Shown here one piece after another: positions 35,796 to 45,396 of a stretch of DNA of 64,000 nt. Made by a program: the position numbers and the translations under genes. Origin of the DNA: an uncultured Phocaeicola sp. (GTDB lineage Bacteria > Bacteroidota > Bacteroidia > Bacteroidales > Bacteroidaceae); NCBI GenBank assembly GCA_948579315.1, contig CAPAOL010000013.1, positions 1 through 64,000 on the forward strand. The letters are read 5' to 3'. The stretch's first letter is position 1. The number at the start of each line of letters is the position of its first letter. The notes beneath the pieces are model-generated. The model saw only the letters and a program-made list of their open reading frames with translations, searched no databases and had not been told where the DNA came from.

Positions 35796-36566
35796 ATGGA
35801 AGCTAAGATTGTTTTAATAACAGGTGCCAGTAGCGGAATTGGTGAAGGATGTGCCCGTAAATTTGCTAAGGAGGGATGGAACCTGATTCTGAATGCGCGT
35901 ACTGTATCGAAACTGGAAGAACTGAAAGTTGAATTGGAAGGGGCGTATGGCATCAGGGTTTATATATTGCCTTTTGATGTGCGTGACCGGAAATCGGCGG
36001 TCGTCTCTTTGGAATCATTGCCCGAAGAATGGAAGGCGATTGATGTGTTGGTAAACAATGCCGGATTGGTGATTGGTGTGGATAAGGAATTCGAGGGTAG
36101 TCTGGATGAATGGGATATCATGATCGATACGAACATAAGAGGACTGCTGGCAATGACGCGTTTGGTGGTGCCCGGTATGGTAGAACGCGGACGCGGACAT
36201 ATTATTAATATCGGATCTATTGCCGGTGATGCCGCTTATCCGGGTGGTAGTGTGTATTGCGCAACGAAAGCTGCCGTGAAGGCTCTTTCGGACGGACTCC
36301 GGATCGATTTGGTGGATACTCCTTTGAGAGTGACGAACATCAAACCGGGAATGGTGGAAACAAACTTTACAGTGGTGCGTTACCGGGGAGATAAGGAAGC
36401 TGCCGATAATTTTTATAAAGGGATTCGTCCGTTGACGGGAGATGACATTGCGGAAACAGTTTATTTTGCCGCGTCGGCTCCTGCTCATATTCAGATTGCG
36501 GAGGTGCTTTTGATGCCTACCAATCAGGCAACGGGCACTATTTCGTATAAGAAAAAGCCGGAATAG
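35796..36566 (+). CDS. Short-chain dehydrogenase (YdfG-like)
   Basis: 256 aa, classical SDR. TGASSGIG is the nucleotide-binding motif, NNAG follows, and the catalytic set is S (in GSIAGDAAYPGG) with YCATKAAV. It most resembles NADP-dependent 3-hydroxy-acid/serine dehydrogenases of the YdfG type. Single gene with its own promoter. The exact substrate is not known. Confidence 0.88.
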   Translation: MEAKIVLITGASSGIGEGCARKFAKEGWNLILNARTVSKLEELKVELEGAYGIRVYILPFDVRDRKSAVVSLESLPEEWKAIDVLVNNAGLVIGVDKEFEGSLDEWDIMIDTNIRGLLAMTRLVVPGMVERGRGHIINIGSIAGDAAYPGGSVYCATKAAVKALSDGLRIDLVDTPLRVTNIKPGMVETNFTVVRYRGDKEAADNFYKGIRPLTGDDIAETVYFAASAPAHIQIAEVLLMPTNQATGTISYKKKPE

Positions 36567-36683
36567 ACGTTTTTTTGATGGTTTTCTTTGCCGGATGATA
36601 AAATTTCTATTATTTTGTTGCCCGAAATTAAAAATAGAATAGACGAAAATATTGAATTATTAATTAAAACAGAGTATAGGATT

Positions 36684-37178
36684 ATGAAAAAATTAGTCGT
36701 ATTAGGAATGGGGGTATGCTTGGTGCTAGCATTTGCATCTTGTAAATCCAGCGAAAGTGCCTATAAGAAAGCTTACGAAAAAGCTAAACAACAAGAATTG
36801 GCAGAACCGCAGGTGGAAGCTCCGGTAGAAGTAACTCCGGTAGTTGCAGCTCCTGTGACAACTACTAAAGTGGCAGATACATCCGGCGTTCGTCAGGAAA
36901 AGGTTACAGTGGTTTCCGGCAACGAAGGGTTGAAAGATTATAGCATCGTAGCAGGTAGCTTTGGTGTGAAAGCGAATGCTGAAGGCCTGAAAGATTGGTT
37001 GGATGGACAAGGATATCAATCTACGATTGCATTTAATGCTGACAAGGCAATGTATCGCGTTATCGTAAATTCATTTGCTGATAAGGCCGCTGCTGCTGAA
37101 GCTCGCGACGCATTCAAGGCTAAATATCCGAACCGTTCGGATTTCCAAGGTGCTTGGTTGCTGTATCGCGTATATTGA
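36684..37178 (+). CDS. SPOR-domain lipoprotein
   Basis: 164 aa from the ATG at 36684. The lipobox AFASC (C20) makes it a lipoprotein. A proline/valine-rich linker (about 35-70) leads to a C-terminal SPOR domain (LKDYSIVAGSFGVKANAEG, then YRVIVNSFADKAAAAEAR), which binds denuded glycan strands at the septum. A role in cell division or envelope maintenance follows from the family. A terminator follows. Confidence 0.9.
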   Translation: MKKLVVLGMGVCLVLAFASCKSSESAYKKAYEKAKQQELAEPQVEAPVEVTPVVAAPVTTTKVADTSGVRQEKVTVVSGNEGLKDYSIVAGSFGVKANAEGLKDWLDGQGYQSTIAFNADKAMYRVIVNSFADKAAAAEARDAFKAKYPNRSDFQGAWLLYRVY

Positions 37179-37232
37179 TTTCTTTTTGGTAATATATATT
37201 GGAAAGAACGAACGTTTTTTCCGAATAAGAAG

Positions 37233-37260
37233 GCGGTAACTGGGAAGTTACTGCTTTTTT
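37233..37260 (+). terminator. Terminator after the SPOR lipoprotein gene
   Basis: GCGGTAACT-GGGA-AGTTACTGC stem followed by six T. Confidence 0.85.
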
Positions 37261-37358
37261 ATTGGAAATGAGTAATATCTCCGTTTAGATATTTTTATCT
37301 TTCTACTAAAAGAAGTTATAAATGATGGGAAGGAAACTTTTATAGCAAAGAAAGTTTT

Positions 37359-37366
37359 TACTTTTG
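37359..37366 (+). promoter_or_regulatory. -7 promoter box of the sulfation cluster
   Basis: TACTTTTG, 62 nt upstream of the cysQ ATG. The leader of about 55 nt shows no clear riboswitch-like fold. Confidence 0.6.
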
Positions 37367-37428
37367 TCAATTCTTAATTTAGAGAATGTATTGCCTGAAT
37401 GTGAATAGGGCATTAATTTAGAGATTGA

Positions 37429-38253
37429 ATGGAACAAAAATATGTAATGGCTGCTATCGAGGCGGCTTTAAAAGCAGGTGAAAAGATTCTTTCTGTTTAT
37501 AATGATCCGGCATCGGATTTTGAAATAGAAAGGAAAGCTGATAACTCTCCGCTAACTATAGCAGACAGAAAAGCGCATGAAGCGATTGTGGCTATTCTGA
37601 ATGATACTCCTTTTCCAGTTCTTAGTGAAGAAGGGAAGCATTTAGGGTATGAGACTCGACGTGAGTGGGATACTTTATGGGTTGTAGATCCTCTGGATGG
37701 AACGAAGGAATTTATCAAGCGTAATGGAGAATTTACGGTAAATATCGCTTTGGTGCAGGACTCTGTGCCTGTGTTCGGTGTTATTTATGTGCCTGTGAAA
37801 AATGAACTTTATTTCGGGGTTGAAGGCATAGGGGCTTATAAATGTTCCGGTATTGCCAGTTGGGAAGGTGACGGCGTGGCATTGGAAGGACTGGTTGCGA
37901 AATCGGAACGGTTACCTTTGAAGGAAGTACACGATCATCTGATTGTGGTTGCTTCACGTTCGCACCTGTCGCCTGAAACAGAATCATATATTGCAGATTT
38001 AAGAAAGAAACACGGCAGTGTGGAGTTGATTTCGAGTGGAAGTTCTATTAAAATCTGTCTGGTTGCTGAAGGAAAGGCTGATGTATATCCGCGTTTCGCT
38101 CCGACAATGGAGTGGGATACGGCTGCAGGGCATGCGATAGCCCGTGCCGCAGGGATGGAAGTATATCAGGCTGGAAAGGAAGAACCTCTACGATATAACA
38201 AGGAGGATTTATTGAATCCTTGGTTTGTTGTTGAGCCAAAAAGAGAACATTAA
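37429..38253 (+). CDS. cysQ: 3'(2'),5'-bisphosphate nucleotidase
   Basis: 274 aa, inositol monophosphatase superfamily. LSEEGKHLGY, DPLDGTKEF and EWDTAAGHAIARAAG are the metal- and substrate-binding motifs of CysQ. It hydrolyses PAP, the by-product of PAPS-dependent sulfotransfer. As first gene of the operon it removes the inhibitor made by the sulfotransferase further down. Confidence 0.94.
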   Translation: MEQKYVMAAIEAALKAGEKILSVYNDPASDFEIERKADNSPLTIADRKAHEAIVAILNDTPFPVLSEEGKHLGYETRREWDTLWVVDPLDGTKEFIKRNGEFTVNIALVQDSVPVFGVIYVPVKNELYFGVEGIGAYKCSGIASWEGDGVALEGLVAKSERLPLKEVHDHLIVVASRSHLSPETESYIADLRKKHGSVELISSGSSIKICLVAEGKADVYPRFAPTMEWDTAAGHAIARAAGMEVYQAGKEEPLRYNKEDLLNPWFVVEPKREH

Positions 38254-38264
38254 ATAATGTTTAT

Positions 38265-39818
38265 ATGACATTTGAAATTGTATTTGTACTATTATCCCTA
38301 TTGGGAATGGTAGCGGCTTTGGTAGCAGATAAGATGCGTCCGGGCATGATACTTTTTTCGGTAGTGGTTTTGTTTCTGTGTGCCGGCATCCTGACTCCTA
38401 AGGAGATGTTGGAAGGGTTTAGTAATAAAGGGATGATTACCGTTGCTCTACTGTTTCTGGTGAGTGAGGGGATCCGCCAATCGGGTACATTGGGACAAGT
38501 GATTAAGAAGTTGCTCCCGCAAGGAAAGACGACGGTATTCAAAGCACAGCTGCGTATCTTGCCTTCAGTGGCTTTTATTTCTGCCTTTCTGAATAATACG
38601 CCTGTCGTGGTTATTTTTGCTCCGATTATCAAGCATTGGGCTAAATCGGTGAATCTTCCGGCTACGAAGTTCTTGATTCCTCTTTCTTATGTGACTATTT
38701 TGGGAGGTATCTGTACACTGATCGGTACTTCTACCAATCTGGTGGTGCACGGAATGATATTGGAGGCCGGATTTGAGGGCTTTTCTATGTTCGAACTCGG
38801 AAAGGTGGGTATTTTTATTGCTATTGCCGGAATCATTTATATATTTCTTTTCTCCAAACGTCTTTTGCCGGATGCACGTCCAGATACGGCTGTGCCGGAT
38901 GAAGAAGTAGAGGAAGGAGAGAAGTTGCATCGGGTAGAGGCGGTTTTGGGTGCCCGTTTTCCTGGTATCAATAAAAAACTGAAGGATTTTAATTTCCAAC
39001 GTCATTACGGTGCGGAGGTAAAAGAGATTAAAACACGTAACGGACAACGTTTTGTGTCGAATCTGGAGGATGTAGTACTTCACGAAGGAGATACGCTGGT
39101 GGTGATGGCTGATGATACATTTATCCCGACATGGGGTGAATCTTCTGTGTTTGTCTTGTTGACGAACGGAAACGAACCGGATACTACCGGAAAGAAAAAG
39201 CGCTGGTTTGCTTTGTTATTGTTGATTCTGATGATTGTCGGCGCAACGGTAGGTGAACTTCCGGTAACAAAGGAGATGTTTCCCGGTATCAAGTTGGATA
39301 TGTTTTTCTTTGTGTCTATCACTACTATTATTATGGCATGGACAAATCTGTTCCCTGCCCGTAAATACACTAAATATATTTCGTGGGACATATTGATAAC
39401 GATTGCCTGTGCGTTTGCTATCAGTAAGGCAATGGTGAACTCCGGTGTGGCGGATAGCGTTGCGAAGTTTATTATCGGATTGAGTGATGATTATGGTCCG
39501 CACGTGCTGCTCGCAATGTTGTTTATCATTACGAATCTGTTTACGGAGCTGATAACGAATAATGCTGCGGCTGCCTTGGCTTTCCCGTTGGCATTGTCGC
39601 TTGCTTCGCAATTGGGAGTAAGTCCGACGCCATTCTTTGTAGTGATTTGTATGGCTGCATCTGCCAGTTTCTCAACGCCTATCGGTTATCAGACGAATCT
39701 GATTGTACAAGGTATCGGTAACTATAAGTTTACGGATTTTGTACGTATCGGTTTGCCGCTTAATATTATAACTTTTTTAATATCTATTATCCTGATCCCG
39801 TTGATCTGGAACTTTTAA
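38265..39818 (+). CDS. SLC13/DASS-type permease with TrkA-C domain, probable sulfate importer
   Basis: 517 aa. Membrane segments flank a soluble TrkA-C/RCK-like domain (about 205-300, VEAVLGARFPGINKKLKDF). SAFLNNTPVVVIFAP, GTSTNLVVHGM and ITNNAAAALAFPLA are conserved in this ion-transporter superfamily. Found among cysQCDN it is most likely the sulfate uptake system; direct evidence is absent. 11 nt after cysQ. Confidence 0.87.
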   Translation: MTFEIVFVLLSLLGMVAALVADKMRPGMILFSVVVLFLCAGILTPKEMLEGFSNKGMITVALLFLVSEGIRQSGTLGQVIKKLLPQGKTTVFKAQLRILPSVAFISAFLNNTPVVVIFAPIIKHWAKSVNLPATKFLIPLSYVTILGGICTLIGTSTNLVVHGMILEAGFEGFSMFELGKVGIFIAIAGIIYIFLFSKRLLPDARPDTAVPDEEVEEGEKLHRVEAVLGARFPGINKKLKDFNFQRHYGAEVKEIKTRNGQRFVSNLEDVVLHEGDTLVVMADDTFIPTWGESSVFVLLTNGNEPDTTGKKKRWFALLLLILMIVGATVGELPVTKEMFPGIKLDMFFFVSITTIIMAWTNLFPARKYTKYISWDILITIACAFAISKAMVNSGVADSVAKFIIGLSDDYGPHVLLAMLFIITNLFTELITNNAAAALAFPLALSLASQLGVSPTPFFVVICMAASASFSTPIGYQTNLIVQGIGNYKFTDFVRIGLPLNIITFLISIILIPLIWNF

Positions 39819-39833
39819 TAAATAAATCTGTAA

Positions 39834-40442
39834 ATGGAAGAGAAGAACCATATATATCCGATATTTGACCGCATGATGACGCGGCAGGATAAAGAAGAGC
39901 TTTTAAGACAACACAGTGTGATGATCTGGTTTACCGGATTGAGCGGTTCCGGAAAGAGCACGATTGCTATTGCGTTGGAACGTGAACTCCACAAGCGCGG
40001 ATTGCTTTGCCGTATCTTGGATGGGGATAATATCCGTAGTGGAATTAATAATAACCTGGGATTCTCTGAAACGGACCGGGTGGAAAATATTCGTCGTATA
40101 GCTGAAGTGTCTAAGCTGTTCCTGGATAGCGGTATCATTACGATTGCCGCATTTATCAGCCCTAATAATGATATTCGCGAAATGGCTGCAAATATCATTG
40201 GTAAGGATGACTTTCTGGAAATTTTCGTTAGCACTCCACTAGAAGAGTGTGAGAAACGTGATGTGAAAGGGTTATATGCAAAGGCACGGAAGGGAGAAAT
40301 ACCGAATTTTACAGGAATTTCCGCACCATTTGAGGTGCCGGAACATCCGGCTTTGTCACTGGATACTTCTAAATTGACTTTGGAAGAATCGGTGAACCGT
40401 TTGTTGGAACTTGTTTTGCCAAAAGTGAAGAATATAAAATGA
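39834..40442 (+). CDS. cysC: Adenylylsulfate (APS) kinase
   Basis: 202 aa. P-loop GLSGSGKST (35-43), then DGDNIR and LGFSETDRVENIRR, and a C-terminal KARKGEIPNFTGI segment, all standard for CysC. It converts APS to PAPS, the sulfate donor. 15 nt after the permease gene. Confidence 0.96.
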   Translation: MEEKNHIYPIFDRMMTRQDKEELLRQHSVMIWFTGLSGSGKSTIAIALERELHKRGLLCRILDGDNIRSGINNNLGFSETDRVENIRRIAEVSKLFLDSGIITIAAFISPNNDIREMAANIIGKDDFLEIFVSTPLEECEKRDVKGLYAKARKGEIPNFTGISAPFEVPEHPALSLDTSKLTLEESVNRLLELVLPKVKNIK

Positions 40443-40487
40443 AGAATGAGGAATTAGGGATGAAGAATTAGTGTGCGGTTATCAGCA

Positions 40488-40512
40488 AATTCATAATTCG
40501 TAATTCATAATT
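40488..40512. repeat. AT-rich direct repeat between cysC and cysD
   Basis: Two copies of AATTCATAATT (40488-40498, 40502-40512) separated by CGT, each partly palindromic. The preceding GAATTAGGGATGAAGAATTA is loosely complementary. This is the kind of AT-rich filler common between Bacteroides genes; no function is implied. Confidence 0.5.
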
Positions 40513-40521
40513 TTAAAAATA

Positions 40522-41430
40522 ATGGAAGAATATAAATTAAGCCACTTGAAGGAACTTGAAGCAGAGTCTATTCATATCATCCGCGAGGTGGCGGCGGAAT
40601 TTGAGAATCCGGTGATGCTTTACAGTATCGGGAAGGATTCTTCGGTGATGGTACGTTTGGCTGAAAAAGCGTTTTATCCGGGTAAAGTGCCATTCCCATT
40701 GATGCACATCGACTCAAAATGGAAATTTAAGGAGATGATTCAGTTCCGTGATGAATATGCGAAGAAGCACGGATGGAATCTGATCGTAGAAAGTAATATG
40801 GAGGCTTTTCATGCAGGGGTAGGACCTTTTACACATGGAAGTAAAGTGCATACGGACTTGATGAAGACGCAGGCGTTGCTTCATGCGCTGGATAAATATA
40901 AGTTTGATGCTGCATTTGGTGGAGCCCGCCGTGATGAGGAAAAGTCACGCGCGAAGGAACGTATTTTCTCTTTCCGGGATAAATTCCATCAATGGGATCC
41001 GAAAAATCAACGTCCTGAATTGTGGGATATTTATAATGCCCGTGTACACAAGGGAGAAAGTATCCGTGTATTCCCGATTAGTAACTGGACAGAGTTGGAC
41101 ATCTGGCAGTATATTCGTTTAGAGAATATTCCGATTGTTCCGCTTTATTATGCTAAGGAACGTCCGGTGATTAACTTGGATGGTAATATCATTATGGCAG
41201 ATGATGAGCGTTTACCTGAAAAATACCGGGATCAGATTGAAATGAAAATGGTGCGTTTCCGTACGTTGGGCTGCTGGCCTCTGACTGGGGCGGTGGAAAG
41301 TGGAGCTTCTACAATCGAAGAGATTGTGGAAGAAATGATGACTACCACCAAGAGTGAACGTACTACTCGTGTGATTGATTTTGATCAGGAGGGTAGTATG
41401 GAACAAAAGAAACGTGAAGGATACTTTTAA
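40522..41430 (+). CDS. cysD: Sulfate adenylyltransferase subunit 2
   Basis: 302 aa. The ATP-pyrophosphatase motif SIGKDSSVM and [18 protein letters not shown] are characteristic of CysD. With CysN it makes APS from sulfate and ATP, coupled to GTP hydrolysis. It follows cysC after 79 nt and is 12 nt from cysN. Confidence 0.97.
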   Translation: MEEYKLSHLKELEAESIHIIREVAAEFENPVMLYSIGKDSSVMVRLAEKAFYPGKVPFPLMHIDSKWKFKEMIQFRDEYAKKHGWNLIVESNMEAFHAGVGPFTHGSKVHTDLMKTQALLHALDKYKFDAAFGGARRDEEKSRAKERIFSFRDKFHQWDPKNQRPELWDIYNARVHKGESIRVFPISNWTELDIWQYIRLENIPIVPLYYAKERPVINLDGNIIMADDERLPEKYRDQIEMKMVRFRTLGCWPLTGAVESGASTIEEIVEEMMTTTKSERTTRVIDFDQEGSMEQKKREGYF

Positions 41431-41442
41431 TTGTAACTAGTA

Positions 41443-42903
41443 ATGGCAGATAATAAATTAGATATAAAAGCTTTTCTGGACAAGGATGAACAGAAAGATT
41501 TATTGAGACTGTTGACGGCAGGTTCGGTGGATGACGGAAAATCAACATTGATCGGACGCTTGTTATTTGACAGCAAGAAATTGTATGAGGACCAGTTGGA
41601 TGCACTGGAACGCGATAGTAAGCGTGTAGGAAATGCAGGTGAGCATATCGACTATGCGTTATTGCTGGATGGTTTGAAAGCAGAACGTGAACAAGGAATT
41701 ACGATTGATGTGGCTTATCGCTATTTTTCTACGAATGGACGTAAGTTTATCATTGCGGATACTCCGGGACACGAACAGTACACCCGTAACATGATTACCG
41801 GCGGATCTACGGCGAACCTGGCTATCATTTTGGTGGATGCCCGCACGGGAGTGATTACCCAGACTCGTCGTCACACTTTCTTGGTGTCTTTGCTGGGGAT
41901 TAAACATGTGGTGTTGGCTGTCAATAAAATGGACTTGGTGGATTTCTCGGAAGAGCGTTTTAATGAAATTGTAGCTGACTATAAAAAGTTTGTTACTCCA
42001 TTGGGGATTCCGGACGTAAACTGCATTCCGCTTTCTGCATTGGATGGGGATAATGTGGTGGATAAGTCAGAACGTACCCCGTGGTACAAGGGGATTTCTT
42101 TGCTTGATTTCCTTGAAACGGTTCATATTGACAATGACCATAACTTTGCAGATTTCCGTTTCCCGGTTCAGTATGTGCTTCGTCCGAATCTGGATTTCAG
42201 AGGATTTTGCGGTAAAGTGGCATCGGGGATTGTTCGCAAAGGCGATACAGTGATGGCACTTCCTTCCGGAAAAACATCTAAGGTGAAGAGCATTGTGACT
42301 TATGACGGGGAGTTGGATTATGCCTTCCCACCGCAGTCTGTGACTTTGACGCTGGAAGATGAAATCGACGTGTCACGTGGTGAAATGTTGGTGCATCCTG
42401 ACAATTTGCCGACTGTGGATCGTAACTTCGAAGCTATGATGGTTTGGATGGATGAAGAACCGATGGATATTAATAAATCGTTCTTTATTAAGCAGACTAC
42501 CAATCTGAGCCGTACGCGCATCGATACGATAAAGTATAAGGTGGATGTGAATACAATGGAACATCTGTCTTTGGAGAATGGTCAGTTGACCAAAGAGACT
42601 TTGCCTTTGCAATTGAATCAGATTGCCCGCGTGGTACTGACTACAGCTAAAGAGCTGTTCTTTGATCCTTATAAGAAAAATAAATCGTGCGGTTCCTTTA
42701 TCTTGATTGATCCGATCACCAATAATACTTCAGCGGTAGGTATGATTATCGACCGGGTGGAAATGAAAGATATGAGTGATACGGAAGATGTTCCGGTATT
42801 GGATATGACGAAGCTGGGAATTGCTCTGGAGCATTATGAAGCGGTAGAAAAAGCTGTGAAGGAGTTGGAACGTCAGGGCTTTGCCGTACGACTAATAAAA
42901 TAG
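41443..42903 (+). CDS. cysN: Sulfate adenylyltransferase subunit 1 (GTPase)
   Basis: 486 aa, EF-Tu-like GTPase. GSVDDGKST (G1), DTPGHEQYT (G3) and NKMD (G4) are intact. No APS kinase domain is fused, in agreement with the separate cysC. It drives CysD through GTP hydrolysis. Confidence 0.97.
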   Translation: MADNKLDIKAFLDKDEQKDLLRLLTAGSVDDGKSTLIGRLLFDSKKLYEDQLDALERDSKRVGNAGEHIDYALLLDGLKAEREQGITIDVAYRYFSTNGRKFIIADTPGHEQYTRNMITGGSTANLAIILVDARTGVITQTRRHTFLVSLLGIKHVVLAVNKMDLVDFSEERFNEIVADYKKFVTPLGIPDVNCIPLSALDGDNVVDKSERTPWYKGISLLDFLETVHIDNDHNFADFRFPVQYVLRPNLDFRGFCGKVASGIVRKGDTVMALPSGKTSKVKSIVTYDGELDYAFPPQSVTLTLEDEIDVSRGEMLVHPDNLPTVDRNFEAMMVWMDEEPMDINKSFFIKQTTNLSRTRIDTIKYKVDVNTMEHLSLENGQLTKETLPLQLNQIARVVLTTAKELFFDPYKKNKSCGSFILIDPITNNTSAVGMIIDRVEMKDMSDTEDVPVLDMTKLGIALEHYEAVEKAVKELERQGFAVRLIK

Positions 42904-42985
42904 ATTGTTAAACAATAATTTGGAAGTTGGAAATGATGGTTTTACTGTCATTTCTAATTTTCAGTTTTAAATTTTAATTCATAAA

Positions 42986-44092
42986 GTGGGATTACTCGAA
43001 TTTAATAAACTTCCGATTAATACATTGGTAGGTGCCGACTGGAAGACATTCAAGGCTATTACTGCCGGTCGTGAAATTGATGCAGCCTACAAGGGGAAAT
43101 ATCGATTGACCAAGGCAGTGTGTCGCTTGCTTTCTCCATTGGCGTCATTACAAGACAAACGTTACGAGAAACTGCTCGCTAATCAGCCGTTGGAGCATGA
43201 TCCGGTATTCATTTTGGGACACTGGCGAAGCGGAACTACGTTTGTACATAATGTGTTCTCTTGTGACAAGCATTTTGGGTATAACACTACTTATCAGACT
43301 GTATTTCCTCATCTGATGATGTGGGGACAACCATTCTTCAAAAAGAATATGAGTTGGCTGATGCCGGATAAGCGTCCGACGGATAATATGGAACTGGCAG
43401 TGGATCTTCCTCAGGAAGAGGAGTTTGCTTTGTCGAACATGATGCCTTATACCTATTACAATTTCTGGTTTTTGCCGAAGTATCAGCAGGAGTACGCTGA
43501 TAAATATCTTTTGTTTGATGATATAACGGATGCCGAATTGAAGGTGTTTGAAGAGGTGTTCACTAAATTGATTAAGATTTCTTTGTGGAATACTCACGGT
43601 ACTCAATTTCTTAGTAAGAATCCTCCGCATACCGGAAGGGTGAAGGAATTGGTGAAAATGTTCCCGAACGCTAAGTTTATCTACCTGGTGCGTAACCCGT
43701 ATACCGTATTCGAGTCTACACGCAGTTTCTTTACAAATACGATTCAACCGTTGAAGTTGCAGGATGTCAGCAATGAACAATTGGAGGAAAATATCCTTTC
43801 TATCTATGCAAAGCTTTATCATAAGTATGAATCGGATAAGAAATTTATTCCGGAAGGTAACCTGATAGAAGTGAAATTTGAAGATTTCGAAGCGGATGCG
43901 ATGGGTATGACGGAAACTATTTATAAGTCTCTTTCTATCCCGGGATTTGCCGAAGCACGTAGTGATATAGAAAAATATGTGGGCGGAAAGAAAGGATATA
44001 AGAAGAATAAATATAAGTATGATGACCGTACGATTCAATTGGTAGAAAAGAACTGGGATTTTGCTTTGAAACAATGGGATTATAAATTATAA
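42986..44092 (+). CDS. PAPS-dependent sulfotransferase
   Basis: 368 aa, GTG start at 42986. HWRSGTTF (79-86) is the 5'-phosphosulfate loop and YLVRNPYTVFESTRSFF near 230 the 3'-phosphate site of PAPS sulfotransferases. It ends the PAPS-making operon. In B. thetaiotaomicron a sulfotransferase in the same gene order (BT_0416 as I recall it) has been reported to sulfonate cholesterol and other steroids; this looks like its orthologue, to be confirmed by alignment. An 82-nt gap with AT-rich imperfect repeats separates it from cysN. Confidence 0.88.
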   Translation: MGLLEFNKLPINTLVGADWKTFKAITAGREIDAAYKGKYRLTKAVCRLLSPLASLQDKRYEKLLANQPLEHDPVFILGHWRSGTTFVHNVFSCDKHFGYNTTYQTVFPHLMMWGQPFFKKNMSWLMPDKRPTDNMELAVDLPQEEEFALSNMMPYTYYNFWFLPKYQQEYADKYLLFDDITDAELKVFEEVFTKLIKISLWNTHGTQFLSKNPPHTGRVKELVKMFPNAKFIYLVRNPYTVFESTRSFFTNTIQPLKLQDVSNEQLEENILSIYAKLYHKYESDKKFIPEGNLIEVKFEDFEADAMGMTETIYKSLSIPGFAEARSDIEKYVGGKKGYKKNKYKYDDRTIQLVEKNWDFALKQWDYKL

Positions 44093-44117
44093 GAAGAAAA
44101 AGAAAGGAAAAGTATTG

Positions 44118-45086
44118 ATGATTCAGAAAAGTATTCATCGCCTGTTGATGACAGGTTTCGTTGCATTTATTTCTTCCTTGTCTTTGATGGCGCAACATAA
44201 AGTTGAAATGGTTCCTTTTGGGGACATGGATCAATGGATAGACCGTCAGATAAAGGAGTCGAGCATTATTGGCGGAAATACTAAGAATGTATATGAGATA
44301 GGACCGACGTCGGTGATTAAGGGAGATCAGGTTTATAAGAATATGGGCGGATCGCCTTGGGCTACTTCAAATGTGATGGCGAAAGTGGCCGGTATCACGA
44401 AAACCAATACTTCGGTTTTTCCGGAGAAGCGGGGAGATGGCTACTGTGCACGTTTGGATACGCGCATGGAAAGTGTGAAAGTGCTGGGATTGGTTAATAT
44501 TACAGTGCTGGCGGCAGGCTCTATCTTTACCGGTTCGGTACATGAACCGATTAAAGGTACTAAAAATCCGCAGAAAATGTTGCAGACGGGTATTCCGTTT
44601 ACCAAAAAACCGGTTGCTCTTCAGTTTGATTACAAGGTGAAGATGTCTGACCGGAAGAATCGTATTCGTGCTACCGGTTTCAGTAAGATTACGGATGTAC
44701 CCGGAAAAGATTATCCGGCAGCTATCTTGTTTCTGCAAAAACGTTGGGAAGACGCTAATGGAAATGTGTACGCGAAACGGATAGGGACAATGGTGACTTA
44801 TTATTATCACTCTACGGACTGGAAAAATAATGCGACCTACGAGATTATGTATGGTGACATAACGAGTCGTCCGGAATATAAGTCGCACATGATGCGTCTG
44901 CAAGTGACGGAAAGTTATACGGTGAACAGCAAGGGTGAAAGTGTACCTATTCATGAAGTGGCTTGGGGAGATGAAAATGATGTTCCTACTCATATTTGTC
45001 TTCAGTTCACATCCAGTCATGGGGGAGCTTATATCGGTTCTCCGGGAAATACATTATGGATTGACAATGTAAAACTGGTATATTAA
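44118..45086 (+). CDS. Exported PCMD-type (putative carbohydrate metabolism) protein
   Basis: 322 aa from the ATG at 44118. A signal peptide is followed by a beta-sandwich-like region ending in SSHGGAYIGSPGNTLWIDNV, which I match to the PCMD domain family often fused to or near surface glycan proteins. It starts 25 nt after the sulfotransferase gene and shares its terminator, so it belongs to the sulfation unit. It could bind or present the sulfated product or acceptor outside the cell; this is inference. Confidence 0.75.
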   Translation: MIQKSIHRLLMTGFVAFISSLSLMAQHKVEMVPFGDMDQWIDRQIKESSIIGGNTKNVYEIGPTSVIKGDQVYKNMGGSPWATSNVMAKVAGITKTNTSVFPEKRGDGYCARLDTRMESVKVLGLVNITVLAAGSIFTGSVHEPIKGTKNPQKMLQTGIPFTKKPVALQFDYKVKMSDRKNRIRATGFSKITDVPGKDYPAAILFLQKRWEDANGNVYAKRIGTMVTYYYHSTDWKNNATYEIMYGDITSRPEYKSHMMRLQVTESYTVNSKGESVPIHEVAWGDENDVPTHICLQFTSSHGGAYIGSPGNTLWIDNVKLVY

Positions 45087-45104
45087 ATATAGACAAAGAG
45101 GAGA

Positions 45105-45142
45105 AATAGTCAGTGATATCATTTATCATTGGCTATTTTTTT
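45105..45142 (+). terminator. Terminator of the sulfation cluster
   Basis: A 14-bp stem (45105-45118 with 45124-45137, two wobble pairs) followed by seven T. Confidence 0.85.
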
Positions 45143-45248
45143 GTTTTAATTCTTTTGTCACAACCCCCTTCAGATGCCTTCTGGAGTTATCTAAGTCTTT
45201 TATCGCTCTACAAAAATCTATGATTGAATGAAAATTTACGTGTTTTTT

Positions 45249-45279
45249 TTGTTTGTGTTATATTAAATTTCTATTTTTG
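45249..45279 (+). promoter_or_regulatory. Promoter of the OmpA-family gene
   Basis: TTG (45249-45251), 20 nt, TATTTTTG (45272-45279). The leader is long, about 110 nt, and contains an imperfect hairpin (CTTACACAGGTATAG with CTATCCTGTAAG), as is common for abundant outer-membrane proteins. The rest of the 310-nt gap shows nothing else. Confidence 0.75.
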
Positions 45280-45396
45280 CACCAAAATTTAGAGGAAGGA
45301 TAACATTTATTGTCTCTTACACAGGTATAGAGTATTAGGGTTGTGAATCTATCCTGTAAGACAAATGAAATATATTATTTACTAAAATAAATTGAG

